Shown here: piece by piece, positions 1 to 13,600 of the stretch
How the letters are laid out: every line of letters begins with the position of its first letter
Numbering within the stretch: the stretch's first letter is position 1
DNA from: Auanema rhodensis
Taxonomy: Eukaryota; Nematoda; Chromadorea; Rhabditida; Rhabditidae
Length of the DNA stretch: 64,000 nt
Assembly (NCBI GenBank): GCA_964057225.1
Contig: OZ059894.1
Location: 6,851,131-6,915,130, forward strand
Reading direction: 5' to 3'
Notes under the pieces: generated by a model
What the model was told of the DNA's origin: nothing
The model's input: the letters and a program-made list of their open reading frames with translations, nothing else
Database searches by the model: none
Made by a program: the position numbers and the translations under genes

Positions 1-3000
1 CATTCACCGGGCACAACGTGACTACAGCCTGAACTTTTTTGTGAACAAATCTCTTACATGTGCTCGCATAAGCTCCTTTTCCGGAAAAAGTAAAAGTCCC
101 ATCAAACTTTTACCAAGAAATTCAGAATCTACACATCTGAATACCCAACCTCAAACTATTTTTATTTGATTATAGTTGATGATCTTTTAGAAAAAGGCAC
201 ATTCACCGGGCACAACGTGACTACAGCCTGAACTTTTTTGTGAACAAATCTCTTACATGTGCTCGCATAAGCTCCTTTTCCGGAAAAAGTAAAAGTCCCA
301 TCAAACTTTTACCAAGAAATTCAGAATCTACACATCTGAATACCCAACCTCAAACTATTTTTATTTGATTATAGTTGATCATCTTTTAGAAAAAGGCACA
401 TTCACCGGGCACAACGTGACTACAGCCTGAACTTTTTTGTGAACAAATCTCTTACATGTGCTCGCATAAGCTCCTTTTCCGGAAAAAGTAAAAGTCCCAT
501 CAAAATTTTACCGAAAAATTCAGAATCTACACATCTGAATACCCAACCTCAAACTATTTCTATTTGATTATAGTTGATCATTTTTTAGAAAAAGGCACAT
601 TCACCGGGCACAACGTGACTACAGCCTGAACTTTTTTGTGAACAAATCTCTTACATGTGCTCGCATAAGCTCCTTTTCCGGAAAAAGTAAAAGTCCCATC
701 AAACTTTTACCAAGAAATTCAGAATCTACACATCTGAATACCCAACCTCAAACTATTTTTATTTGATTATAGTTGATGATCTTTTAGAAAAAGGCACATT
801 CACCGGGCACAACGTGACTACAGCCTGAACTTTTTTGTGAACAAATCTCTTACATGTGCTCGCATAAGCTCCTTTTCCGGAAAAAGTAAAAGTCCCATCA
901 AACTTTTACCAAGAAATTCAGAATCTACACATCTGAATACCCAACCTCAAACTATTTTTATTTGATTATAGTTGATCATCTTTTAGAAAAAGGCACATTC
1001 ACCGGGCACAACGTGACTACAGCCTGAACTTTTTTGTGAACAAATCTCTTACATGTGCTCGCATAAGCTCCTTTTCCGGAAAAAGTAAAAGTCCCATCAA
1101 AATTTTACCGAAAAATTCAGAATCTACACATCTGAATACCCAACCTCAAACTATTTTTATTTGATTATAGTTGATGATCTTTTAGAAAAAGGCACATTCA
1201 CCGGGCACAACGTGACTACAGCCTGAACTTTTTTGTGAACAAATCTCTTACATGTGCTCGCATAAGCTCCTTTTCCGGAAAAAGTAAAAGTCCCATCAAA
1301 ATTTTACCGAAAAATCCAGAATCTACACATCTGAATACCCAACCTCAAACTATTTTTATTTGATTATAGTTGATCATCTTTTAGAAAAAGGCACATTCAC
1401 CGGGCACAACGTGACTACAGCCTGAACTTTTTTGTGAACAAATCTCTTACATGTGCTCGCATAAGCTCCTTTTCCGGAAAAAGTAAAAGTCCCATCAAAC
1501 TTTTACCAAGAAATTCAGAATCTACACATCTGAATACCCAACCTCAAACTATTTTTATTTGATTATAGTTGATCATCTTTTAGAAAAAGACACATTCACC
1601 GGGCACAACGTGACTACAGCCTGAACTTTTTTGTGAACAAATCTCTTACATGTGCTCGCATAAGCTCCTTTTCCGGAAAAAGTAAAAGTCCCATCAAAAT
1701 TTTACCGAAAAATCCAGAATCTACACATCTGAATACCCAACCTCAAACTATTTTTATTTGATTATAGTTGATCATCTTTTAGAAAAAGGCACATTCACCG
1801 GGCACAACGTGACTACAGCCTGAACTTTTTTGTGAACAAATCTCTTACATGTGCTCGCATAAGCTCCTTTTCCGGAAAAAGTAAAAGTCCCATCAAAATT
1901 TTACCGAAAAATCCAGAATCTACACATCTGAATACCCAACCTCAAACTATTTTTATTTGATTATAGTTGATCATCTTTTAGAAAAAGACACATTCACCGG
2001 GCACAACGTGACTACAGCCTGAACTTTTTTGTGAACAAATCTCTTACATGTGCTCGCATAAGCTCCTTTTCCGGAAAAAGTAAAAGTCCCATCAAAATTT
2101 TACCGAAAAATCCAGAATCTACACATCTGAATACCCAACCTCAAACTATTTTTATTTGATTATAGTTGATGATCTTTTAGAAAAAGGCACATTCACCGGG
2201 CACAACGTGACTACAGCCTGAACTTTTTTGTGAACAAATCTCTTACATGTGCTCGCATAAGCTCCTTTTCCGGAAAAAGTAAAAGTCCCATCAAACTTTT
2301 ACCAAGAAATTCAGAATCTACACATCTGAATACCCAACCTCAAACTATTTTTATTTGATTATAGTTGATCATCTTTTAGAAAAAGACACATTCACCGGGC
2401 ACAACGTGACTACAGCCTGAACTTTTTTGTGAACAAATCTCTTACATGTGCTCGCATAAGCTCCTTTTCCGGAAAAAGTAAAAGTCCCATCAAAATTTTA
2501 CCGAAAAATCCAGAATCTACACATCTGAATACCCAACCTCAAACTATTTTTATTTGATTATAGTTGATGATCTTTTAGAAAAAGGCACATTCACCGGGCA
2601 CAACGTGACTACAGCCTGAACTTTTTTGTGAACAAATCTCTTACATGTGCTCGCATAAGCTCCTTTTCCGGAAAAAGTAAAAGTCCCATCAAAATTTTAC
2701 CGAAAAATCCAGAATCTACACATCTGAATACCCAACCTCAAACTATTTTTATTTGATTATAGTTGATCATCTTTTAGAAAAAGGCACATTCACCGGGCAC
2801 AACGTGACTACAGCCTGAACTTTTTTGTGAACAAATCTCTTACATGTGCTCGCATAAGCTCCTTTTCCGGAAAAAGTAAAAGTCCCATCAAACTTTTACC
2901 AAGAAATTCAGAATCTACACATCTGAATACCCAACCTCAAACTATTTTTATTTGATTATAGTTGATCATCTTTTAGAAAAAGACACATTCACCGGGCACA

Positions 3001-4661
3001 ACGTGACTACAGCCTGAACTTTTTTGTGAACAAATCTCTTACATGTGCTCGCATAAGCTCCTTTTCCGGAAAAAGTAAAAGTCCCATCAAAATTTTACCG
3101 AAAAATCCAGAATCTACACATCTGAATACCCAACCTCAAACTATTTTTATTTGATTATAGTTGATCATCTTTTAGAAAAAGGCACATTCACCGGGCACAA
3201 CGTGACTACAGCCTGAACTTTTTTGTGAACAAATCTCTTACATGTGCTCGCATAAGCTCCTTTTCCGGAAAAAGTAAAAGTCCCATCAAAATTTTACCGA
3301 AAAATCCAGAATCTACACATCTGAATACCCAACCTCAAACTATTTTTATTTGATTATAGTTGATCATCTTTTAGAAAAAGACACATTCACCGGGCACAAC
3401 GTGACTACAGCCTGAACTTTTTTGTGAACAAATCTCTTACATGTGCTCGCATAAGCTCCTTTTCCGGAAAAAGTAAAAGTCCCATCAAAATTTTACCGAA
3501 AAATCCAGAATCTACACATCTGAATACCCAACCTCAAACTATTTTTATTTGATTATAGTTGATGATCTTTTAGAAAAAGGCACATTCACCGGGCACAACG
3601 TGACTACAGCCTGAACTTTTTTGTGAACAAATCTCTTACATGTGCTCGCATAAGCTCCTTTTCCGGAAAAAGTAAAAGTCCCATCAAACTTTTACCAAGA
3701 AATTCAGAATCTACACATCTGAATACCCAACCTCAAACTATTTTTATTTGATTATAGTTGATCATCTTTTAGAAAAAGGCACATTCACCGGGCACAACGT
3801 GACTACAGCCTGAACTTTTTTGTGAACAAATCTCTTACATGTGCTCGCATAAGCTCCTTTTCCGGAAAAAGTAAAAGTCCCATCAAACTTTTACCAAGAA
3901 ATTCAGAATCTACACATCTGAATACCCAACCTCAAACTATTTTTATTTGATTATAGTTGATCATCTTTTAGAAAAAGGCACATTCACCGGGCACAACGTG
4001 ACTACAGCCTGAACTTTTTTGTGAACAAATCTCTTACATGTGCTCGCATAAGCTCCTTTTCCGGAAAAAGTAAAAGTCCCATCAAACTTTTACCAAGAAA
4101 TTAAGAATCTACACATCTGAATACCCAACCTCAAACTATTTTTATTTGATTATAGTTGATCATCTTTTAGAAAAAGGCACATTCACCGGGCACAACGTGA
4201 CTACAGCCTGAACTTTTTTGTGAACAAATCTCTTACATGTGCTCGCATAAGCTCCTTTTCCGGAAAAAGTAAAAGTCCCATCAAACTTTTACCAAGAAAT
4301 TCAGAATCTACACATCTGAATACCCAACCTCAAACTATTTTTATTTGATTATAGTTGATCATCTTTTAGAAAAAGGCACATTCACCGGGCACAACGTGAC
4401 TACAGCCTGAACTTTTTTGTGAACAAATCTCTTACATGTGCTCGCATAAGCTCCTTTTCCGGAAAAAGTAAAAGTCCCATCAAACTTTTACCAAGAAATT
4501 CAGAATCTACACATCTGAATACCCAACCTCAAACTATTTTTATTTGATTATAGTTGATGATCTTTTAGAAAAAGGCACATTCACCGGGCACAACGTGACT
4601 ACAGCCTGAACTTTTTTGTGAACAAATCTCTTAGATGTGCTCGCATAAACCCCTTTTCCGG
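1..4661. repeat. 199-bp satellite DNA, array 1 (about 23.4 units)
   Basis: Head-to-tail units of exactly 199 bp, each starting CATTCACCGGGCACAACGTG. Starts fall at 1, 200, 399 and so on to 4578 with no phase change, so no net indel occurs in 23 units. Each unit contains the dyad TTCCGGAA inside CTTTTCCGGAAAAAG. Units differ by a few substitutions, for example AAACTTTTACCAAGAAATT versus AAAATTTTACCGAAAAAT, and GTTGATGATC versus GTTGATCATC. The array continues past the left edge. The last unit (4578-4661) is truncated and carries the TTAGATG...AAACCCC variant, otherwise seen only in array 2. No conserved ORF was noticed in the unit. A satellite or heterochromatic role is inferred from structure only. 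Confidence 0.98.
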
Positions 4662-5398
4662 TAAGAGCAGAAGTCTTCGTCCTCCTTGGGCTCCTTGTCC
4701 TCGGGGTCCTCGTTTTCGGAAGGCAAAAGGTTACCTCAAAGCTGAAATCCCCTCCTTCTCGGGCTCCTCCTCTTCGGGCTCCTCGTGCTGGACCTCTTCT
4801 CCTCCTCCTCAGGTTCCTCCTCTTCGGGCTCCTCGTTCTGGACCTCTTCTCCTCCTCCTCAGGTTCCTCCTCTTCTGGCTCCTCGTCCTCTTCTCCTCCT
4901 CCTCGGGCTCCGCTTCTTCTGGCTGCTCCTTCTCGGGCTACTCCTCCTCGGGCTCCGCTTCTTCTGGCTGCTCCTCCTCGGGCTACTCCTCCCCGGGCTC
5001 CGCTTCTTCTGGCTGCTCCTCCTCGGGCTACTCCTCCCCGGGCTCTTCATCTTCGGGCTCCTGCTCCCCGGGCTCCGCTTCTTCTGGCTGCTCCTCTTCG
5101 GGCTACTCCTCCCCGGGCTCCTCATCTTCGGGCTCCTGCTCCTCGGGCTCCTCATCTTCGGGCTCCTGCTCCTCGGGCTTCTCATCTTCGGGCTCCTGCT
5201 CTTCGGGCTCCTCCTCCTCGGGCTTCTGGTCCTTGGGCTTCTGGTCCTCGGGCTTCTGGTCCTCGGGCTTCTGGTCCTTGGGCTTCTGGTCCTCGGGCTT
5301 CTGCTCCTCGGGCTTCTGGTCCTTGGGCTTCTGGTCCTCGGGCTTCTGCTCCTCGGGCTCCTCCTCCTCGGGCTCCTCCTCCTCGGGCTCCTCGTTCT
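4662..5398. repeat. GC-rich, adenine-depleted 15-bp minisatellite
   Basis: Degenerate 15-bp units of the type GGCTTCTGGTCCTCG or GGGCTCCTCCTCCTC. Because the period is divisible by three, several frames stay open: a Ser/Gly/Phe-rich 300-codon frame and a Leu/Gly-rich frame on plus, and an Arg/Ser/Pro-rich frame (about 4859-5185) on minus. The 300-codon plus frame begins with GTG inside satellite sequence and has no flanking exon support, so I do not call it a gene. The plus strand lacks A entirely from 5185 to 5398. The block is far more GC-rich than its surroundings and starts directly at the end of the truncated satellite unit. Confidence 0.9.
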
Positions 5399-6408
5399 AT
5401 AATCTTTGTCTTACCTTATGTTCTGATCGGTATCCTAGGGGATTCGATCTTCGACTGTTCGAGTGTCAGTCTGTCATCTTATCCTTTCGGCTATTGACCA
5501 CATTTATATATAATTGGTAACTATATGATAAAATATAATATGGATATATGATATAGACCTTAAGGAAATAAAGCCTCACTATAAGGGCTATGTTCAAGGC
5601 GTTATATCTCCTTAATTTGACAGTATTTTTGAATTTTGATCGGTTTTTCAGGTTCTACGGGTTTGATTTCATATATTTAAGGAGGATAATACTGAATTTA
5701 TTATTGTTAATCATATTTTTTCTTTAAAACCATACCAGAGAATAATATATTTTAGTGTTGCGCTCCACTGATAATCATGAATTCTGTTCAAATATTGAAT
5801 TCATTTATTTTATAAAGTAATATATAAACTTATATATATTAAATTTAAGTTTATTTAGTTAACTTACTTTTTATTTTTTGAATTACTTTTATTTTTCATT
5901 TTATTCAACTTTTTCCTACTTCATTAGTCAACTAAGCACTGAAACATTAAATTTAAGATGATTAATCTGAATTAGAAAAATGAAATGGAACACAACCGTG
6001 TTTTGAGATTTTCAATTGTAAAATGGACCAAACTTCACTCAATTTTTTGAATTTGCTTGTAAAAATTAACGGTTTGTTTATAATAAAATATGATGAAAAC
6101 AATGTTATGAAAAAACTTTTATTAAATTTCATTATTATATTGATTTTATAAATAAATCTCTGTAAAAGCAAATATCAGTTTTTCAGTTAATCACAGACCA
6201 GTAATGTAACACAGCCAATTCTAAATTTAAAAAAAAATCTAGTATGAGCAATTTCTAAAGCATACTACAACACTAAGCTCTTGGCAACGGCCAAATCTGA
6301 GACTGTCAATTTTTGTTTTGAAATTTTTTATATACAGGAAACAAGTTACTGTCGCACATAATTTGCGGGGAAAAGCCCGTTTATCTTGCCACCAACCAGA
6401 TTTTTTTT
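5399..6408. other. AT-rich unique spacer between satellite arrays
   Basis: About 1 kb of AT-rich single-copy-looking DNA with no convincing ORF, tRNA or repeat. The minus-strand open frame at 5962-6171 is Phe/Ile/Lys-rich and has no recognisable features, so it is probably chance. Confidence 0.6.
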
Positions 6409-7600
6409 ATAAACTATTTTCATTTGATTATAGTTGATCATCTTTTAGAAAAAGGCACATTCACCGGGACAACGTGACTACAGCCTGAACTTTTTTGTGA
6501 ACAAATCTCTTACATGTGCTCGCATAAGCTCCTTTTCCGGAAAAAGTAAAAGTCCCATCAAAATTTTACCGAGAAATTCAGAATCTACACATCTGAATAC
6601 CCAACCTCAAACTATTTTCATTTGATTATAGTTGATCATCTTTTAGAAAAAGGCACATTCACCGGGCACAACGTGACTACAGCCTGAACTTTTTTGTGAA
6701 CAAATCTCTTACATGTGCTCGCATAAGCTCCTTTTCCGGAAAAACTAAAAGTCCCATCAAAATTTTACCAAGAAATTCAGAATCTACACATCTGAATACC
6801 CAACCTCAAACTATTTTTATTTGATTATAGTTGATCATCTTTTAGAAAAAGGCACATTCACCGGGCACAACGTGACTACAGCCTGAACTTTTTTGTGAAC
6901 AAATCTCTTACATGTGCTCGCATAAGCTCCTTTTCCGGAAAAAGTAAAAGTCCCATCAAAATTTTACCAAGAAATTCAGAATCTACACATCTGAATACCC
7001 AACCTCAAACTATTTTTATTTGATTATAGTTGATCATCTTTTAGAAAAAGGCACATTCACCGGGACAACGTGACTACAGCCTGAACTTTTTTGTGAACAA
7101 ATCTCTTACATGTGCTCGCATAAGCTCCTTTTCCGGAAAAAGTAAAAGTCCCATCAAAATTTTACCGAGAAATTCAGAATCTACACATCTGAATACCCAA
7201 CCTCAAACTATTTTCATTTGATTATAGTTGATCATCTTTTAGAAAAAGGCACATTCACCGGGCACAACGTGACTACAGCCTGAACTTTTTTGTGAACAAA
7301 TCTCTTACATGTGCTCGCATAAGCTCCTTTTCCGGAAAAACTAAAAGTCCCATCAAAATTTTACCAAGAAATTCAGAATCTACACATCTGAATACCCAAC
7401 CTCAAACTATTTTTATTTGATTATAGTTGATCATCTTTTAGAAAAAGGCACATTCACCGGGCACAACGTGACTACAGCCTGAACTTTTTTGTGAACAAAT
7501 CTCTTACATGTGCTCGCATAAGCTCCTTTTCCGGAAAAAGTAAAAGTCCCATCAAAATTTTACCAAGAAATTCAGAATCTACACATCTGAATACCCAACC
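6409..7600. repeat. Duplicated three-unit block in satellite array 2
   Basis: Two consecutive three-unit blocks share the same private variants: a deleted base in CCGGGACAACG (6465 and 7061, 596 bp apart) and GAAAAACTAAAAG in the following unit (near 6741 and 7336). This is a tandem duplication of a 596-bp trimer, a small higher-order repeat. Confidence 0.9.
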
Positions 7601-10600
7601 TCAAACTATTTTTATTTGATTATAGTTGATCATCTTTTAGAAAAAGGCACATTCACCGGGCACAACGTGACTACAGCCTGAACTTTTTTGTGAACAAATC
7701 TCTTACATGTGCTCGCATAAGCTCCTTTTCCGGAAAAAGTAAAAGTCCCATCAAAATTTTACCAAGAAATTCAGAATCTACACATCTGAATACCCAACCT
7801 CAAACTATTTTAATTTGATTATAGTTGATCATCTTTTAGAAAAAGGCACATTCACCGGGCACAACGTGACTACAGCCTGAACTTTTTTGTGAACAAATCT
7901 CTTACATGTGCTCGCATAAGCTCCTTTTCCGGAAAAAGTAAAAGTCCCATCAAAATTTTACCGAGAAATTCAGAATCTACACATCTGAATATCAAACCTC
8001 AAACTATTTTTATTTGATTATAGTTGATCATCTTTTAGAAAAAGGCACATTCACCGGGCACAACGTGACTACAGCCTGAACTTTTTTGTGAACAAATCTC
8101 TTACATGTGCTCGCATAAGCTCCTTTTCCGGAAAAAGTAAAAGTCCCATCAAAATTTTACCGAGAAATTCAGAATCTATACATCTGAATACCCAACCTCA
8201 AACTATTTTTATTTGATTATAGTTGATCATCTTTTAGAAAAAGGCACATTCACCGGGCACAACGTGACTACAGCCTGAACTTTTTTGTGAACAAATCTCT
8301 TACATGTGCTCGCATAAGCTCCTTTTCCGGAAAAAGTAAAAGTCCCATGAAAATTTTACCAAGAAATTCAGAATCTACACATCTGAATACCAAACCTCAA
8401 ACTATTTTTATTTGATTATAGTTGATGATCTTTTAGAAAAAGGCACATTCACCGGGCACAACGTGACTATAGCCTGAACTTTTTTGTGAACAAATCTCTT
8501 ACATGTGCTCGCATAAGCTCCTTTTCCGGAAAAAGTAAAAGTCCCATGAAAATTTTACCAAGAAATTCAGAATCTACACATCTGAATACCCAACCTCAAA
8601 CTATTTCTATTTGATTATAGTTGATCATCTTTTAGAAAAAGGCACATTCACCGAGCACAACGTGACTACAGCCTGAACTTTTTTGTGAACAAATCTCTTA
8701 CATGTGCTCGCATAAGCTCCTTTTCCGGAAAAAGTAAAAGTCCCATCAAAATTTTACCGAAAAATTCAGAATCTATACATCTGAATACCCAACCTCAAAC
8801 TATTTTTATTTGATTATAGTTGATCATCTTTTAGAAAAAGGCACATTCACCGGGCACAACGTGACTATAGCCTGAACTTTTTTGTGAACAAATCTCTTAC
8901 ATGTGCTCGCATAAACCCCTTTCCCGGAAAAAGTAAAAGTCCCATGAAACTTTTACCAAGAAATTCAGAATCTATACATCTGAATACCCAACCTCAAACT
9001 ATTTTTATTTGATTATAGTTGATCATCTTTTAGAAAAAGGCACATTCACCGGGCACAACGTGACTACAGCCTGAACTTTTTTGTGAACAAATCTCTTACA
9101 TGTGCTCGCATAAGCTCCTTTTCCGGAAAAAGTAAAAGTCCCATCAAAATTTTACCGAAAAATTCAGAATCTACACATCTGAATACCCAACCTCAAACTA
9201 TTTTTATTTGATTATAGTTGATCATCTTTTAGAAAAAGGCACATTCACCGGGCACAACGTGACTACAGCCTGAACTTTTTTGTGAACAAATCTCTTACAT
9301 GTGCTCGCATAAGCTCCTTTTCCGGAAAAAGTAAAAGTCCCATCAAAATTTTACCAAGAAATTCAGAATCTACACATCTGAATACCCAACCTCAAACTAT
9401 TTTAATTTGATTATAGTTGATCATCTTTTAGAAAAAGGCACATTCACCGGGCACAACGTGACTACAGCCTGAACTTTTTTGTGAACAAATCTCTTACATG
9501 TGCTCGCATAAACCCCTTTCCCGGAAAAAGTAAAAGTCCCATCAAAATTTTACCGAGAAATTCAGAATCTATACATCTGAATACCCAACCTCAAACTATT
9601 TCTATTTGATTATAATTGATCATCTTTTAGAAAAAGGCACATTCACCGAGCACAACGTGACTACAGCCTGAACTTTTTTGTGAACAAATCTCTTACATGT
9701 GCTCGCATAAACCCCTTTCCCGGAAAAAGTAAAAGTCCCATCAAAATTTTACCGAGAAATTCAGAATCTACACATCTGAATACCCAACCTCAAACTATTT
9801 TAATTTGATTATAGTTGATCATCTTTTAGAAAAAGGCACATTCACCGGGCACAACGTGACTACAGCCTGAACTTTTTTGTGAACAAATCTCTTACATGTG
9901 CTCGCATAAACCCCTTTCCCGGAAAAAGTAAAAGTCCCATCAAAATTTTACCGAGAAATTCAGAATCTATACATCTGAATACCCAACCTCAAACTATTTC
10001 TATTTGATTATAATTGATCATCTTTTAGAAAAAGGCACATTCACCGAGCACAACGTGACTACAGCCTGAACTTTTTTGTGAACAAATCTCTTACATGTGC
10101 TCGCATAAACCCCTTTCCCGGAAAAAGTAAAAGTCCCATGAAACTTTTACCAAGAAATTCAGAATCTACACATCTGAATACCCAACCTCAAACTATTTTA
10201 ATTTGATTATAGTTGATCATCTTTTAGAAAAAGGCACATTCACCGGGCACAACGTGACTACAGCCTGAACTTTTTTGTGAACAAATCTCTTAGATGTGCT
10301 CGCATAAACCCCTTTTCCGGAAAAAGTAAAAGTCCCATGAAACTTTTACCAAGAAATTCAGAATCTACACATCTGAATACCCAACCTCAAACTATTTTTA
10401 TTTGATTATAGTCGATGATGTTTTAGAAAAAGGCACATTCACCGGGCACAACGTGACTACAGCCTGAACTTTTTTGTGAACAAATCTCTTAGATGTGCTC
10501 GCATAAACCCCTTTTCCGGAAAAAGTAAAAGTCCCATGAAACTTTTACCAAGAAATTCAGAATCTACACATCTGAATACCCAACCTCAAACTATTTTTAT

Positions 10601-13600
10601 TTGATTATAGTCGATGATGTTTTAGAAAAAGGCACATTCACCGGGCACAACGTGACTACAGCCTGAACTTTTTTGTGAACAAATCTCTTAGATGTGCTCG
10701 CATAAACCCCTTTTCCGGAAAAAGTAAAAGTCCCATGAAACTTTTACCAAGAAATTCAGAATCTACACATCTGAATACCAAACCTCAAACTATTTTTATT
10801 TGATTATAGTTGATCATCTTTTAGAAAAAGGCACATTCACCGGGCACAACGTGAGTATAGCCTGAACTTTTTTGTGAACAAATCTCTTAGATGTGCTCGC
10901 ATAAACCCCTTTTCCGGAAAAAGTAAAAGTCCCATCAACATTTTACCAAGAAATTCAGAATCTACACATCTGAATACCAAACCTCAAACTATTTTAATTT
11001 GATTATAGTTGATCATCTTTTAGAAAAAGGCACATTCACCGGGCACAACGTGAGTATAGCCTGAACTTTTTTGTGAACAAATCTCTTAGATGTGCTCGCA
11101 TAAACCCCTTTTCCGGAAAAAGTAAAAGTCCCATGAAACTTTTACCAAGAAATTCAGAATCTACACATCTGAATACCCAACCTCAAACTCTTTTTATTTG
11201 ATTATAGTCGATGATGTTTTAGAAAAAGGCACATTCACCGGGCACAACGTGAGTATAGCCTGAACTTTTTTGTGAACAAATCTCTTACATGTGCTCGCAT
11301 AAACCCCTTTCCCGGAAAAAGTAAAAGTCCCATCAAATTTTTACCGAGAAATTCAGAATCTATACATCTGAATACCCAACCTCAAACTATTTTTATTTGA
11401 TTATAGTTGATCATCTTTTAGAAAAAGGCACATTCACCGGGCACAACGTGAGTATAGCCTGAACTTTTTTGTGAACAAATCTCTTAGATGTGCTCGCATA
11501 AACCCCTTTTCCGGAAAAAGTAAAAGTCCCATGAAACTTTTACCAAGAAATTCAGAATCTACACATCTGAATACCCAACCTCAAACTCTTTTTATTTGAT
11601 TATAGTCGATGATGTTTTAGAAAAAGGCACATTCACCGGGCACAACGTGAGTATAGCCTGAACTTTTTTGTGAACAAATCTCTTACATGTGCTCGCATAA
11701 ACCCCTTTCCCGGAAAAAGTAAAAGTCCCATCAAATTTTTACCGAGAAATTCAGAATCTATACATCTGAATACCCAACCTCAAACTCTTTTTATTTGATT
11801 ATAGTCGATGATGTTTTAGAAAAAGGCACATTCACCGGGCACAACGTGAGTATAGCCTGAACTTTTTTGTGAACAAATCTCTTACATGTGCTCGCATAAA
11901 CCCCTTTCCCGGAAAAAGTAAAAGTCCCATCAAAATTTTACCGAGAAATTCAGAATCTATACATCTGAATACCCAACCTCAAACTATTTTTATTTGATTA
12001 TAGTTGATCATCTTTTAGAAAAAGGCACATTCACCGGGCACAACGTGAGTATAGCCTGAACTTTTTTGTGAACAAATCTCTTACATGTGCTCGCATAAAC
12101 CCCTTTCCCGGAAAAAGTAAAAGTCCCATCAAAATTTTACCGAGAAATTCAGAATCTATACATCTGAATACCCAACCTCAAACTATTTTTATTTGATTAT
12201 AGTTGATCATCTTTTAGAAAAAGGCACATTGACCGGGCACAACGTGAGTATAGCCTGAACTTTTTTGTGAACAAATCTCTTACATGTGCTCGCATAAGCT
12301 CCTTTTCCGGAAAAAGTAAAAGTCCCATCAAACTTTTACCAAGAAATTCAGAATCTACACATTTGAATACCCAACCTCAAACTATTTTTATTTGATTATA
12401 GTCGATGATGTTTTAGAAAAAGGCACATTCACCGGGCACAACGTGACTACAGCCTGAACTTTTTTGTGAACAAATCTCTTAGATGTGCTCGCATAAACCC
12501 CTTTTCCGGAAAAAGTAAAAGTCCCATCAAAATTTTACCGAGAAATTCAGAATCTATACATCTGAATACCCAACCTCAAACTATTTCTATTTGATTATAA
12601 TTGATCATCTTTTAGAAAAAGGCACATTCACCGGGCACAACGTGACTACAGCCTGAACTTTTTTGTGAACAAATCTCTTAGATGTGCTCGCATAAACCCC
12701 TTTTCCGGAAAAAGTAAAAGTCCCATGAAAATTTTACCAAGAAATTCAGAATCTACACATCTGAATACCAAACCTCAAACTATTTTTATTTGATTATAGT
12801 TGATGATCTTTTAGAAAAAGGCACATTCACCGGGCACAACGTGACTATAGCCTGAACTTTTTTGTGAACAAATCTCTTACATGTGCTCGCATAAGCTCCT
12901 TTTCCGGAAAAAGTAAAAGTCCCATGAAAATTTTACCAAGAAATTCAGAATCTACACATCTGAATACCAAACCTCAAACTATTTTTATTTGATTATAGTT
13001 GATGATCTTTTAGAAAAAGGCACATTCACCGGGCACAACGTGACTATAGCCTGAACTTTTTTGTGAACAAATCTCTTACATGTGCTCGCATAAGCTCCTT
13101 TTCCGGAAAAAGTAAAAGTCCCATCAAAATTTTACCAAGAAATTCAGAATCTACACATCTGAATACCAAACCTCAAACTATTTTTATTTGATTATAGTTG
13201 ATCATCTTTTAGAAAAAGGCACATTCACCGGGCACAACGTGACTACAGCCTGAACTTTTTTGTGAACAAATCTCTTAGATGTGCTCGCATAAGCTCCTTT
13301 TCCGGAAAAAGTAAAAGTTCCATCAAAATTTTACCGAGAAATTCAGAATCTACACATCTGAATACCCAACCTCAAACTATTTTTATTTGATTATAGTTGA
13401 TGATCTTTTAGAAAAAGGCACATTCACCGGGCACAACGTGACTACAGCCTGAACTTTTTTGTGAACAAATCTCTTACATGTGCTCGCATAAGCTCCTTTT
13501 CCGGAAAAAGTAAAAGTCCCATCAAAATTTTACCGAGAAATTCAGAATCTACACATCTGAATACCCAACCTCAAACTATTTTTATTTGATTATAGTTGAT

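Noticed and set aside
4618-5520. Long Ser/Gly-rich ORF (300 codons) and the overlapping Leu-rich and Arg/Ser-rich frames
   Set aside because: It starts with GTG within satellite sequence. The openness follows from the 15-bp repeat period and the near-absence of A on the plus strand. There is no splice or start support.
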